A stretch of 64,000 bases of DNA from Streptomyces sp. MP131-18 (GTDB lineage: Bacteria > Actinomycetota > Actinomycetes > Streptomycetales > Streptomycetaceae), in contig NZ_LZNS01000001.1 of NCBI RefSeq assembly GCF_001984575.1, forward strand, positions 7,393,012-7,457,011. The letters run 5' to 3'. The position numbers and the translations under genes were made by a program. Below, piece by piece: positions 16,283-25,912 of the stretch (within the stretch, counting starts at the first letter, position 1; every line of letters starts with the position of its first letter). Below the pieces are notes generated by a model. It did not search any database. It was given only the letters and a program-made list of their open reading frames with translations, and was not told the DNA's origin.

Positions 16283-17689
16283 TCAGCCCCTGACCCGGGC
16301 CACCAGCACGCAGGCGTCGTCCTCGCGGCCCCTCTCCCCGCAGGCGTCCACCAGCACCCGCAGCGCTTCCAGGGCGCTCGATGCCGCCCCGAGGCGCGGG
16401 GCCAGCTCGATCAGCCGGCCGTCCCCGCCGTGTCCTGAGCGGCCGCCGGGCGGGATGTCCGAAAACAAGCCATCCGTGTGGAGCACCAGCACATCTCCCG
16501 GCTCAAGCCGGTCGGCGCGCTGCTCGTACGCGACGCCGGTGACGGCGCCGAGCAGCGGCCCGGCCGGACGCGGCAGCGCCCAGCCGGTGCCGTTCCGGCA
16601 GAGCAGCGGGGCCGGGTGCCCGGCCTGCGCCCAGCGCAGCAGCCGGCCCTCGGGCTCGTACCGGCAGCACAGCGCGCCGGCGAGCACCGGGTGCACCCCC
16701 CGGTCGAGCAGCTCGTTGAGGTGGCCGAGTAGCCCCCCCGGCTCGCTGCCGGTCAGCCCGATGCCGCGGATCGCGCCGAGCGTCGTCGCCGCCCCCGCCG
16801 CGGCGGCCGGGCCGCGCCCCGACAGGTCGCCCACGCTCAGCAGGCAGGCGCCGTCCGGCAGTTCGAGCACGTCGTACCACTTGCCGCTCATCGGGGCGCC
16901 CGGTCGGGCGGGCAGGTAGCGGGCGGCCAGCTCCAGCGAACCGGGCAGCCCGTCGGCGCGGCCCGGCTCGGGCGAGCCGAGCCACGGGGCGAGCGCCGAA
17001 TCCTCCAGGCCGATGGCCAGCCCGTGCCCGGCCCTGGCGAGGCCGTGCTGCGCCCGCAGCTCGTCCCCGTCCTGCTCCCCGCCCCCGCCCGGTGCGACGG
17101 AGCTGCGCCGCACCTCGCTCACGTCGCGGATCATGGCCCACATCGCCACCGTGCCGCCCCGGTCGTCGAGCACCGGTTCACCCGCCATCTGCACGGTCCG
17201 CTGCGAGCCGTCCGCGCGCGTGATCCTGAACTCGCAGTCCATGGGCCGCCCGTCCACCAGGCAGCCGGTGACGGCGGCGGTCAGCTTCGGCTGGTCCTCG
17301 GGGGGCAGAAAGGACGGCAGCTGATCCAGCGTGAGCGGCCCCTCCTGCACCGGCCTGCCGAAGATCGAGAACAGCTCCTCCGACCACACCGCGCCGTCGG
17401 TCAGCAGGTTCCACTCGGCACTGCCGATCCGCATGCCGAGCCGGGCCCGCCCATCGGGGGCCCGGATCGATCTGAGCTGGTCGAGCTGCTCGCCGACGTC
17501 TTCCAGCCGGTGCGCGGCCAGCGCCCAGACGGCGTGCCGTATGCCGTGCTCGGCGCCGTCCGCCGACTCCCCGAGCCGTGCGGCGTTCAGGTCGTCGCGC
17601 AGGCGGCGGGCACGCGCGATGAGATCGTCGAGCGCACCCCCCGCGGGAACATCGTTCGCGGGGTGTTCCGGGTTCTGGGAGGGAAGCAT
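16283..17689 (-). CDS. PAS-containing PP2C/SpoIIE-type phosphatase
   Basis: RsbU/SpoIIE-type serine phosphatase of 468 aa. A helical lead (residues 1-75) is followed by a PAS domain, about 85-195, with SIFGRPVQEGPLTLDQLPSF and a PAC segment ending in WAMIRDVSEVRRS. The phosphatase domain spans about 255-466: ARYLPARPGAPMSGKWYDV, SVGDLSGRGPAAAAG (metal Asp), AQAGHPAPLL and VLVLHTDGLFSD. In Streptomyces these enzymes dephosphorylate anti-sigma-factor antagonists. There is no partner STAS or RsbW gene next to it, so its target is elsewhere. Confidence 0.88.
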   Translation of the reverse strand: MLPSQNPEHPANDVPAGGALDDLIARARRLRDDLNAARLGESADGAEHGIRHAVWALAAHRLEDVGEQLDQLRSIRAPDGRARLGMRIGSAEWNLLTDGAVWSEELFSIFGRPVQEGPLTLDQLPSFLPPEDQPKLTAAVTGCLVDGRPMDCEFRITRADGSQRTVQMAGEPVLDDRGGTVAMWAMIRDVSEVRRSSVAPGGGGEQDGDELRAQHGLARAGHGLAIGLEDSALAPWLGSPEPGRADGLPGSLELAARYLPARPGAPMSGKWYDVLELPDGACLLSVGDLSGRGPAAAAGAATTLGAIRGIGLTGSEPGGLLGHLNELLDRGVHPVLAGALCCRYEPEGRLLRWAQAGHPAPLLCRNGTGWALPRPAGPLLGAVTGVAYEQRADRLEPGDVLVLHTDGLFSDIPPGGRSGHGGDGRLIELAPRLGAASSALEALRVLVDACGERGREDDACVLVARVRG

Positions 17690-17884
17690 GGGTGATCCCC
17701 GTTACGGCGCGGTCGGGCCTGACAGGCCGGAGCAGACGACTCCAGACTGTTGCACAGCCTTCCCCGCTCCGTAAGAGATTCAGCCGCCCCGGCGGGCGCG
17801 TTCCGGCGCAAAGGTGTAGAACGGCTGTCACCGGCAAGGAGCCGACCGACGGAAATCCCGTTGCCACCGGATCTCACGCACCGG

Positions 17885-19333
17885 ATGCTGACTCATATGT
17901 TCGCCAGTCCTACCGAAACAGGCATAGCGCCCAGCGGGACCCTCCTCGGGCTCCTCCAGCGAGGGCGCGGCGACGGGTGGCTGCACGCCCTCGCGGCTCC
18001 CAGGGCACAGGCCGTCGCCGCCCTGGAACGCTGCGTGCTGCACGACCCACGCCAGGACTGGCAGCTCGAACACCGCTCGCTCTACTACGCCAGGCTCTAC
18101 GTCGAGCTGGACGCCCCCCTGGACACCGTCGCCGCCCACCTCCTGAACCCGGACGACGCGGCGCGGCCCGAGGAGGAGCGGACCGGTCTCGCCCTGTCCG
18201 TCCTCGGCCACCTCACCTCCTACGGCAACCAGGAGGCGATGCGGCTGCTGCGCCGCTACGCCGTCGTGGGCGCCAACTGGCGCTGGGCACTCGACGAGCT
18301 GGCCGTGCGCGACGACGACACGGGACTCCGGGCGCTCGGCCCGGAGATCCTGGCCAGGTTCCCGCGCACCGACGAGGGCGAGGCGGCCCTCACCGCGGCC
18401 GTGCGCGACTCCTTCGAGCCGCGCCCCTGGCACATCTGGGCGGCGGACCCCGGCCGCCCGGGGCAGCGGGCCCGGCTGGAACGCGCCCTGGAGCACGGCG
18501 ACTTCGACCGCTGGCAGCGTCAGCTGCGCCCGCCGGGGCCCCAGCCGGGCTGGAGCGTGCACGCCGTGCTCCAGTGGGCGCACGAAGGCTATGAACGGAC
18601 CCCGCGGCAGTGGCGCGAGGCCGCCGCCGCCCGCTGCCTCGGCGCCGTCGCGGGCCCGGAGGACCGGCCCGAGCTGCTGGCCGCCGCGGCCTGCGGCCAG
18701 CCCGCCGTGCGCGCGGCGGCCCTGCGGCACCTCGCGGAGCGCGGCGACCCCGAGGCGTTCACGCTGATCAGCACCGCCGCCGCGGCGCCCGACCGCGAGG
18801 TGGCCAGCGCCGCCGTGACGGCGTTCTCCCGGATGCGCGGGGACGCCGCGCTCATCCAGGCCAGACAGTGGGCGCGGCGCACGGACGACCTCGGCGCGTG
18901 TGCCGCCTCGATGCTCGCGGGCCGCGGCCAGAGCCGCGACGCGCCGCTGGTGCTGGCCGCGCTGCTGCGCACCGTGCGCACCCACGGCAGCGACGCGCGG
19001 GAGCTGCTGCCCCTGGTGGAGGGTGCGGGGCGGCTGGCCGTCTGCCCGGCCGTGCCCGTGCTGCGGCACGTCTACCGCGAGACCTCCTCCTCGCACCTGC
19101 GCGGCCACACCGCCCGCGCGCTCGCGGTCACCGACCCGACGTTCGCGGCCGGTTTCGCCGTGGAGTGCCTGTGGGACTGCGAGGAGGACACCCGCGAGGT
19201 CGCCGCCCGCTTCGCCACCACCGTCGACACCCGCGTCGTGGAGCGGCTGCGCCGCCTGGCCACCGATCCGGCCGAGCGCGCCGGGGTCCAGACGGCCGTG
19301 CGCGGGCGCCTCGCGGGTCGCGGTTCCGGCTGA
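17885..19333 (+). CDS. HEAT-repeat protein
   Basis: Soluble 482-aa protein made of helical pairs of the HEAT type: AAALRHLAERGDPEAFTLIS, VASAAVTAFSRMRGDAALI and AVPVLRHVYRETSSSHLRG recur at about 30-40 residue spacing. There is no catalytic motif, membrane segment or signal peptide. The near start ATG at 17885 or ATG at 17897 both fit; neither has a strong ribosome site, and the longer open frame upstream has no family character. HEAT arrays usually act as protein-binding scaffolds. It is divergent from the PP2C phosphatase, with about 195 bp between them. Confidence 0.72.
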   Translation: MLTHMFASPTETGIAPSGTLLGLLQRGRGDGWLHALAAPRAQAVAALERCVLHDPRQDWQLEHRSLYYARLYVELDAPLDTVAAHLLNPDDAARPEEERTGLALSVLGHLTSYGNQEAMRLLRRYAVVGANWRWALDELAVRDDDTGLRALGPEILARFPRTDEGEAALTAAVRDSFEPRPWHIWAADPGRPGQRARLERALEHGDFDRWQRQLRPPGPQPGWSVHAVLQWAHEGYERTPRQWREAAAARCLGAVAGPEDRPELLAAAACGQPAVRAAALRHLAERGDPEAFTLISTAAAAPDREVASAAVTAFSRMRGDAALIQARQWARRTDDLGACAASMLAGRGQSRDAPLVLAALLRTVRTHGSDARELLPLVEGAGRLAVCPAVPVLRHVYRETSSSHLRGHTARALAVTDPTFAAGFAVECLWDCEEDTREVAARFATTVDTRVVERLRRLATDPAERAGVQTAVRGRLAGRGSG

Positions 19334-19447
19334 GCCGGGGCCCCGCCGCGGGCCGGGCGGCGTCCGGGCGGTGATGCTCATGGGACGTTTCCCGAACGGA
19401 CATACGGATGTGGGCAGGGGAACTCCGGCGCCGGTGACAACTGCCGT

Positions 19448-20587
19448 ATGCGCACCTCCCCGATGCGAGTCGCCATCATCACCGAGTCGTACCCGCCCGA
19501 CGTCAACGGCGTGGCACACTGCGCCCTCCAGACCGCGCGACACCTCGCGCGGCGCGGCCACCAGCCGCTCGTCGTCGCGCCCGCGCCCGCTCCGGGCGTC
19601 CGCGTTCCCCACGACGGCCCCGCTCCCATCGTGCACGTCCCCTCCCTGCCGCTCCCGGGCTATCCCCAGGTCCGCGTGGCGCTCCCCAGCCGCAAGCTCG
19701 CCGCCGCCGTCGCCGCCCACCGGCCGGACGTCGTCCACCTGGCCAGCCCGTTCGTCCTCGGCGCGCGCGGCGCCGCCCTGGCGGCTCGGCTCGGCCTGCC
19801 CTCCGTCGCCGTCTACCAGACCGACCTCGCCGGGTACGCCCGCACCTACCTGGGGGCCGGCGAACTCGCCGCCTGGCGCCGGATACGCGCCGTGCACACC
19901 GCGGCCGGTCTGACGCTCGCGCCCTCGCGCGCCTCCCTGCACGCCCTCCGGGAACACGGCGTGCCCCGCACGCACCTGTGGCCCCGCGGCGTGGACACCG
20001 AACGGTTCGGGCCCCGGCACAGGGACCAGGCTCTGCGCCGCGAACTCGCGCCCAACGGCGAACTGCTCGTCGGCTACGTCGGCCGGCTCGCCCCGGAAAA
20101 GCACGTCGAACTCCTCGCCGAGGCCGCCGCTCTGCCGGGCGTGCGGACCGTCGTCGTCGGCGACGGTCCCAGCGAGGGCGCGCTGCGCGCCGCGCTGCCC
20201 GGCGCGCACTTCCTCGGCCGCAGGACCGGTGACGACCTGGCCCGCATCTACGCCTCCCTGGACGTGTTCGTTCACACCGGCCCGTTCGAGACCTTCTGCC
20301 AGACCGTCCAGGAAGCCCAGGCCAGCGGCGTCGCGGTGGTGGCCCCCGCCGTCGGCGGGCCGCTGGACCTCGTCGAGCACGGCCGCACCGGGCTGCTCGT
20401 CCGCCCCCGCGACGCCGCCGCGGTCGGGGACGCCGTCGCCAGGCTGCGCGAGGCGCCCGCCCTGCGGGCCGGCCTGGCCGCCGCGGGGCACGCCGCCGTG
20501 GCCGGCCGCACCTGGGAGGCGGTCGGCGACCTGCTGCTCGGCCACTACGCGCGGCTGATCGAGGCCGGGGCGGTGACGGCCAGGTGA
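19448..20587 (+). CDS. family-4 glycosyltransferase, mannosyltransferase-like
   Basis: GT-B glycosyltransferase of 379 aa. The N-terminal domain starts with MRVAIITESYPPDVNGVA, typical of GDP-mannose-dependent PimB/MgtA-type enzymes. The C-terminal GT4 domain has GYVGRLAPEKHVELL and the nucleotide-sugar motif FVHTGPFETFCQTVQEAQAS with its E-x7-E pair. Predicted role is addition of a sugar, probably mannose, to a lipid or small-molecule acceptor at the cytoplasmic face. Its stop overlaps the next glycosyltransferase start. Confidence 0.88.
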   Translation: MRTSPMRVAIITESYPPDVNGVAHCALQTARHLARRGHQPLVVAPAPAPGVRVPHDGPAPIVHVPSLPLPGYPQVRVALPSRKLAAAVAAHRPDVVHLASPFVLGARGAALAARLGLPSVAVYQTDLAGYARTYLGAGELAAWRRIRAVHTAAGLTLAPSRASLHALREHGVPRTHLWPRGVDTERFGPRHRDQALRRELAPNGELLVGYVGRLAPEKHVELLAEAAALPGVRTVVVGDGPSEGALRAALPGAHFLGRRTGDDLARIYASLDVFVHTGPFETFCQTVQEAQASGVAVVAPAVGGPLDLVEHGRTGLLVRPRDAAAVGDAVARLREAPALRAGLAAAGHAAVAGRTWEAVGDLLLGHYARLIEAGAVTAR

Positions 20588-21777
20588 GCACGGCAACCGA
20601 GCGCGGCCTGCGGATCGTCCGCCTGGCCAACTTCGTCGCCCCCGCCTCCGGCGGGCTGCGCACCGCGCTGCGCGAACTGGGGGCCGGCTACCGCGCCGCC
20701 GGCCACGATCCCGTGCTGATCGTGCCGGGCGAAACCGTGGGCGACGTCGCAACCGCCCAGGGCCGGGTCATCACCCTGCCCGGCCGGGTGCTGCCCGGCA
20801 CGGGCGGCTACCGGGTGCTGACCGACCGCCGCCGCGTGGCCAGGCTCCTGGCAGCCCTCGCCCCCGACCGGCTCGAAGTCTCCGACCGCACCACCCTGCG
20901 GTGGACGGGGGAGTGGGCCAGGCAGCACCGGGTGCCCGCGGTGATGGTCTCGCACGAGAGCGTCGACGGCGTCCTCGCCACCTGGGGGCTGCCCGGCGGG
21001 CTGTGCCGCCGGGTCGCGGACGGCCTCAACCTCCGTACGGCGCACGCCTACACGCGGGTGGTGTGCACCACGGAGTGGGCGGCCCGCGAGTTCCGCCGCG
21101 TCGGCGCGCGCAACGTCGTGCGCGCCCCCCTCGGCGTCGACCTGCGCCGCTGCCGCCCGCAGCTGCACGACCCGGCGCTGCACGACGAACTCACGGGCGG
21201 CGCCCGGGTGCTCCTGGCGATGTGCTCAAGGCTGTCGCCGGAGAAGCGCCCGGGACTGGCCATCGACGCGCTCGCGGACCTGCGGCGGCGCGGCACCGAC
21301 GCGGCCCTGGTCGTCGCGGGCGAGGGCCCGCTGGGCGCGCGGCTGCGGGCCCGGGTCAGGGCCGAGCGGCTGCCCGTCGTCTTCACCGGCCACATCGGCG
21401 ACCCGGCCGACCTCGCCGTCCTCCAGGCCACCGCGGACATCGTGCTCGCGCCGGGCCCGGCCGAGACGTTCGGACTCGCGGCGATGGAGGCACTGGCCTG
21501 CGGCACGCCCGTCGTCGCCAGTTCGCGTTCCGCCGTGCCCCCGCTGCTCGGCCGCGCGGGCACCGAGGCCGACGGCGACGGCCGGTCGTTCGCCGAGGGG
21601 GTGCTGCGCCTGCTCGCGCGCCCGGCGGACGCCAGGCGCGCGGCGGCACGGGCACGCGCGGAGGAGTTCCCGTGGCGGGCGGCCGTCGACGCGTTCCTCA
21701 CGGCCCTGGACGCGCCGCGGCACCGCGTCCCCACCCGGGTCCTTCCCGAGGTCCTGCCCGAGGGCGGCGAGCGGTGA
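20584..21777 (+). CDS. family-4 glycosyltransferase
   Basis: Second GT-B enzyme, 397 aa, beginning at a GTG coupled by a 4-bp overlap to the first. N-terminal motif RLANFVAPASGGLRTALREL; C-terminal motifs MCSRLSPEKRPGLAIDAL and APGPAETFGLAAMEALACG, with the E-x7-E nucleotide-sugar site. Paired GT4 genes like this often act in sequence on one acceptor. The stop again overlaps the next gene by 4 bp, so the three form one unit. Confidence 0.88.
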   Translation: MSTATERGLRIVRLANFVAPASGGLRTALRELGAGYRAAGHDPVLIVPGETVGDVATAQGRVITLPGRVLPGTGGYRVLTDRRRVARLLAALAPDRLEVSDRTTLRWTGEWARQHRVPAVMVSHESVDGVLATWGLPGGLCRRVADGLNLRTAHAYTRVVCTTEWAAREFRRVGARNVVRAPLGVDLRRCRPQLHDPALHDELTGGARVLLAMCSRLSPEKRPGLAIDALADLRRRGTDAALVVAGEGPLGARLRARVRAERLPVVFTGHIGDPADLAVLQATADIVLAPGPAETFGLAAMEALACGTPVVASSRSAVPPLLGRAGTEADGDGRSFAEGVLRLLARPADARRAAARARAEEFPWRAAVDAFLTALDAPRHRVPTRVLPEVLPEGGER

Positions 21778-22712
21778 ACGGCCGGGCTCCGGCCCCCGAC
21801 CTGCGGTTCGCCGCCCTGGGCGATTCCCTCACCGAGGGCCTGGGCGACCCGCTGCCCGGCGGCTGGCGCGGCTTCGTGCCGCTGCTCGCCGCCGGGTTGG
21901 CGGAGCCCGGCCGCACCGTGCGGGTGGCCAATCTGGCGCGCAGCGGCGCCAGAACCGCCGACGCGGCCGGGCCGCAGCTGGCCGCCGCCCGGGAGCTGCG
22001 CCCTCAGCTGGCCTCCGTCATCGTCGGCGGGAACGACACGCTGCGTTCCCCGTTCGACATCGCGCGCACCGCCCTGGACCTGGACACCGTTCTCGGCACC
22101 CTCACCCTGGACGGCGCCGTCGTGCTCACCGCCTGCCTCCCCGACCCGGGGCGCATGCTCCGGCTCCCGCGCCCCCTGGCGAATCCGCTCGCCCGGCGCA
22201 TGCGGGCGCTCAACCAGGTGGTGCACCACCTCTCCCGGCGCTACGGAACGGTGCACGTCCACCTCGCCGACCACCCGCTCGTCGCCGACCGCGCCGCGTG
22301 GAGCGTGGACCGCCTGCACCCCAGCGAACTCGGCCACCGCCTGCTGGCCCGCCAGTTCCACGCCCTGCTCGCCGCCCGCGGCCTCGCCGCCGGATGCCCG
22401 CCCTCCGCGAGCCCCGACCGGCCCCCGCCGCCCCGTTCGGCCGGCGCCCGGTGGCTCGCCACCCGCGGCACCCGCTGGGTCCTGGCCCGCTCCACCGACC
22501 TGCTGCCCGGGCTGCTGCGGCTCGCCGCCGTCGAGCTGCGGCACCGCGGCACGGAGGACACGCTCGAACGGGACGCCCGCGCCGCCACCCGCGCCGCCCT
22601 GCGCGCGCTCGCCCCGCCCGAGCCGCGGGCCCCGGGCACCGGCCCGCCGTGCGCCACCGCGGCACGCGCCCCCGAACGCGCCCCCGAACGCGCCTTGGAG
22701 CCGCTCGACTGA
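21774..22712 (+). CDS. SGNH/GDSL-family hydrolase
   Basis: Serine esterase-like protein of 312 aa. Block I is FAALGDSLTEGLGD with the nucleophile Ser, block III is VIVGGNDTLR, and the terminal catalytic pair lies in VDRLHPSELGH (Asp and His). No signal peptide is seen, so it is probably cytoplasmic. About 100 residues after the hydrolase domain are Ala/Pro/Arg-rich and end in a repeated APERAPERA. It is translationally coupled to the two glycosyltransferases and probably acts on their glycolipid or glycoside product or precursor. Confidence 0.87.
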   Translation: MNGRAPAPDLRFAALGDSLTEGLGDPLPGGWRGFVPLLAAGLAEPGRTVRVANLARSGARTADAAGPQLAAARELRPQLASVIVGGNDTLRSPFDIARTALDLDTVLGTLTLDGAVVLTACLPDPGRMLRLPRPLANPLARRMRALNQVVHHLSRRYGTVHVHLADHPLVADRAAWSVDRLHPSELGHRLLARQFHALLAARGLAAGCPPSASPDRPPPPRSAGARWLATRGTRWVLARSTDLLPGLLRLAAVELRHRGTEDTLERDARAATRAALRALAPPEPRAPGTGPPCATAARAPERAPERALEPLD

Positions 22713-22715
22713 CGG

Positions 22716-23168
22716 TCACGGCCGCCCGGCGTGCGGCGCGAAGAGGTCGAGCAGCCGGGAGCGGGCCTCCCGCACCCGGTGGGCCAGGATCTCCGCGATC
22801 ACCCGCAGCAGCGCGTACCCGAACGCCGGGTCCTCGTCGCACAGCGCCTGCACCTGCGCCCCGTCGAACTCGTAGGCCCGCACCGGACTCAGCGCCTCCG
22901 CGCCGAAATCCCACTCGTACGGGGGAAACAGCCACGACCAGCCGAGCAGCGCTCCCGTGTCGAGCGACGACACCGCCGTCGGCCGCGGCCCCGCCAGCCG
23001 CACGTCCAGGGTCACGGTGCCGGAACGGATGACCCAGAACCGGTCCGCGATGCCCCGTTCCTCGAAGATCCGCTCGCCCTGCGCGAAGGCCACCTCGCGC
23101 GCCAGGCCCATCAGCCGTTCGCGATACTCCTCGGGCAGAACGCGCAGCAAACGCTGTGGTGCCGTCAT
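22716..23168 (-). CDS. cyclic-nucleotide-binding domain protein
   Basis: Small protein of 150 aa consisting of a single CRP/cNMP-binding beta-roll (about residues 10-125), with EERGIADRFWVIRSGTV and SSLDTGALLGWSWLF in place of the phosphate-binding cassette, then a helix, AHRVREARSRLLDLFA. It has no DNA-binding domain. The cassette lacks the canonical RxA arginine pattern for cAMP, so the ligand is unclear. It is convergent with the SGNH hydrolase, with only 3 bp between the stops. Confidence 0.82.
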   Translation of the reverse strand: MTAPQRLLRVLPEEYRERLMGLAREVAFAQGERIFEERGIADRFWVIRSGTVTLDVRLAGPRPTAVSSLDTGALLGWSWLFPPYEWDFGAEALSPVRAYEFDGAQVQALCDEDPAFGYALLRVIAEILAHRVREARSRLLDLFAPHAGRP

Positions 23169-23325
23169 CGCCGAGCCTCCTCCCGGCCGGGCCGGCCCCC
23201 TCCTTCATTGGACCCCGAACGGCCCAGTCCCGCATCCCGGGCGCACCGCCTGAAGTAGCCGCAAGTCCTCAGGTCCGCGACAGTAGGGGAGGAGGGGCGG
23301 CGATGGACAGGCCCGAGGGAGGAAC

Positions 23326-25878
23326 GTGAGCGCGATCCCGCACCCCGGCGGCCTCGGCGGCCTGCCAGGACCGGCCGCCGTCGTCCTGCTGGACCCGCGC
23401 GGCGAGGTGCTGGCGAGCACCCCAGGGGCCGCGGAACTCACCGGTCGGCCCGCCGCCGAACTGCACGGCAGCCGCTTCGCCGACCTCCTCACCGGGCCGA
23501 ACGACTGGCCCGATCTCGACGAGCTGGCCGCCGCGGGCGCCCCCGGTCACGGCACCCGCACGCTGCGCCGTCCCGACGGCAGCACGGTCGAGGTCAGGAT
23601 CGACATCCACCCGCTCGACCCGGCCGAGGGCTCCGGGCAGCTCGTCGCGCTCACCCCCCACCCCGCCGCCCACCGCCAGGAGGAGGACCAGGCGCTGCTG
23701 CGTGCCCTGTTCTCCCAGACGCGCGTGGGCCTCGCTCTCCACGACGCGGACCTGCACATCAGCAGGCTCAGCGCGGACCCCTCCGCCATCATCCGCGGCG
23801 GCAAGGTCCCCATCGGAGTGCAACTCCCCGCTGACCTGTTCGACTTGATGGTCCCCGGGGACGCCGCCGCACTGCTCGGCCAGCTGCGGCGCGTCGCCGC
23901 CACCGGCGAGCCCCTCGTCTACTGGGAGCACTCCGCCCGCCTGAAGGCGGCCCCGGAACAGGAGCGGGTCCTGGCCGTCTCCGCTCTCCAGCTCCAGGAC
24001 ACCAACGAGCAGCTGCTCGGCGTCGTCAGTGTCTTCACCGACGTCACGGAACAGCACCTGGCCCGCCGCCGCATGGCGCTGCTGCACACCGCGGCACAGC
24101 GCATCGGCCCCTCCCTGGACGTCGCCCGCAACGCCGAGGAGCTGACGCGCGTCCTCGTGCCCGACTTCGCCGACCTCGCCGCCGTCGACCTGTCCGACTC
24201 CCTGCTCTCCGGCGACGAACCCGGCGCCGTGCTGCTCGGCGCCCCCGTGCGCCGCGTCGCCGCCACCGCGGCGACCGGGCCCTGGCCGGGCGAGGTGTAC
24301 CCGCTGGGCGCCGCATTCCGCATCGACCACCCGGAGGAGGAAGGGCTGCCCGCGGGCGTCACGCTGCGCGAGGCCGAGGTGTCCGCGCTGCGGCCCCTGC
24401 CCCTGGACGCCGACTCGGGAACCGGCCCGGGAGAACTGCTGCCGTCGCGCGCCGGCTCCCGCATGATCATCCCGCTGCGTGCCCGCGGCCAGGTCCTCGG
24501 CTCGCTCGCGCTGTGGCGGGCCGCCGCCCGGCCGCCCTTCACCCGCTCCGACGCCGACCTCGCGGAGGAGATCGGTTCGAGGACCGCGCTCAGCGTCGAC
24601 AACGCCCGCCGATACACGCGCGAGCACCGCACCCTGGAAACCCTCCAGCGCAGCCTGCTGCCCCAGCCCGTGGTCGAGGTCAGCGCCGCCAGAACCGCCG
24701 GCAGCTACGTGCCGGCGGGCACCGCCGCGGGCATCGGCGGCGGCTGGTACGACGTCATCCCGCTGTCCTCGGCGCGGGTCGCGTTCGTCATCGGCGACGT
24801 CGCCGGGCACGGCCTGAACGCCACCGCCACCATGGGCCGGCTGCGGACCGCCGTGCAGACCCTCGCCGACCTCGACCTGGCACCCGACGAACTGCTCACC
24901 CGCCTGGACGACCTCGCCATCCGCCTCGCCGACGTCGAGCCGCGGCCGGACAATTCCTCCCCTGGCGGCGCCATCGGAGCCACCTGCCTGTACTGCATCT
25001 ACGACCCGGTCACCGGCGACTGCACCATGTCCGGCGCCGGGCGCGTCCCGCCCGTCGTCGCCCGCCCCGGCGAGCCCGCGCAGGAGGTCGCCCTCAAGCA
25101 GGGCCCGCCCCTCGGCGTCGGCGGCAGCCCGTTCGAGACCGCGCGGGTCCGGCTCGAACCAGGCTCCCTGCTGCTGTTCTTCAGCGACGAACTCGTCACC
25201 TACGCGGGCGACGGCGCGCGGCAGGGGGCCGCCGGCGACGCGCAACGCGAGAGCGGAGGCGAGAGCGGAGGCGAGAGCGGAGGCGAGGACGGAGGCGAGG
25301 ACGGAGGCGAGGATGCGGGGGAAGCGCCGGGCGACAGCCGGCGCCGGCGCCTGCACCTGCTCCGCGAACGCGCGGCGGAGGGCGCCGCGGCCGGCCGCCC
25401 GCCGGCCGCCGTCGGCCGGGCCGTGCTCGACGCGCTGCTGCCCGGCCGCGCCCCCGCCAACGACGTGGCGCTCCTGGTCGCCCGCGTCCAGGCTCTGCCG
25501 GAAGGCGCCACCGCCGACTGGGAGTTCCGCGCCGACCCCACCGTCGTCGCCGACGCGCGGGACGCCGTACTCGCCCGGCTGAAGGACTGGGGCCTGACCG
25601 GGAACGCGTTCCCCACCGAACTGATCGTCAGCGAGCTGATCACCAACGCCATCCGCTACGCGGGTGGCCCCGTCGGGCTGCGGCTGATCCTCGACGAAAC
25701 GCTCATCTGCGAAGTCTCCGACCCCAGCGAGACCCAGCCGCACCTGCGCCGCGCCCGCCCCACCGACGAGGGCGGGCGCGGTCTTTTCCTCGTCGCCCAG
25801 CTCGCCCACCGCTGGGGCAGCCGCTACACGTCGGCGGGCAAGACCATCTGGACGGAACAGCTGCTCGACCGGGACTGA
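23326..25878 (+). CDS. multidomain PAS-GAF-SpoIIE phosphatase-HATPase regulator
   Basis: Large cytoplasmic signalling protein of 850 aa. Order: a first PAS (about 10-110, VVLLDPRGEVLASTPGA), a second PAS (about 120-245, ending VVSVFTDVTEQHLARRR), a GAF (about 255-430), a SpoIIE/PP2C phosphatase (about 445-640, GGGWYDVIPL, VIGDVAGHGLNATA, SGAGRVPPVV), and an RsbW-like ATPase at 745-845 (VSELITNAIRYAGGPVG, GGRGLFLVAQL). It thus joins a phosphatase and an anti-sigma-type kinase in one chain. The phosphatase motif LFFSDELV has Glu where DGLV is usual, followed by a repeat-encoded acidic linker. GTG at 23326 has a strong GAGGGAGGAA site. The SMC-type operon starts 46 bp downstream. Confidence 0.9.
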   Translation: MSAIPHPGGLGGLPGPAAVVLLDPRGEVLASTPGAAELTGRPAAELHGSRFADLLTGPNDWPDLDELAAAGAPGHGTRTLRRPDGSTVEVRIDIHPLDPAEGSGQLVALTPHPAAHRQEEDQALLRALFSQTRVGLALHDADLHISRLSADPSAIIRGGKVPIGVQLPADLFDLMVPGDAAALLGQLRRVAATGEPLVYWEHSARLKAAPEQERVLAVSALQLQDTNEQLLGVVSVFTDVTEQHLARRRMALLHTAAQRIGPSLDVARNAEELTRVLVPDFADLAAVDLSDSLLSGDEPGAVLLGAPVRRVAATAATGPWPGEVYPLGAAFRIDHPEEEGLPAGVTLREAEVSALRPLPLDADSGTGPGELLPSRAGSRMIIPLRARGQVLGSLALWRAAARPPFTRSDADLAEEIGSRTALSVDNARRYTREHRTLETLQRSLLPQPVVEVSAARTAGSYVPAGTAAGIGGGWYDVIPLSSARVAFVIGDVAGHGLNATATMGRLRTAVQTLADLDLAPDELLTRLDDLAIRLADVEPRPDNSSPGGAIGATCLYCIYDPVTGDCTMSGAGRVPPVVARPGEPAQEVALKQGPPLGVGGSPFETARVRLEPGSLLLFFSDELVTYAGDGARQGAAGDAQRESGGESGGESGGEDGGEDGGEDAGEAPGDSRRRRLHLLRERAAEGAAAGRPPAAVGRAVLDALLPGRAPANDVALLVARVQALPEGATADWEFRADPTVVADARDAVLARLKDWGLTGNAFPTELIVSELITNAIRYAGGPVGLRLILDETLICEVSDPSETQPHLRRARPTDEGGRGLFLVAQLAHRWGSRYTSAGKTIWTEQLLDRD
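25246..25320. repeat. 12-bp tandem repeat coding an acidic Gly-rich linker
   Basis: About six copies of a 12-bp unit (GAGAGCGGAGGC, drifting to GAGGACGGAGGC) code for Glu-Ser-Gly-Gly and then Glu-Asp-Gly-Gly units. They sit within the C-terminal part of the phosphatase domain of the 850-aa protein. Units are multiples of three, so length can vary without breaking the frame. Confidence 0.9.
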
Positions 25879-25912
25879 CCGGCTGCGGAACGGCGTTGTC
25901 GGTGCCAGCGCC

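Noticed and set aside
25246..25320. CRISPR-like array
   Set aside because: The units are contiguous, 12 bp long, without spacers, and lie in frame within a coding region.
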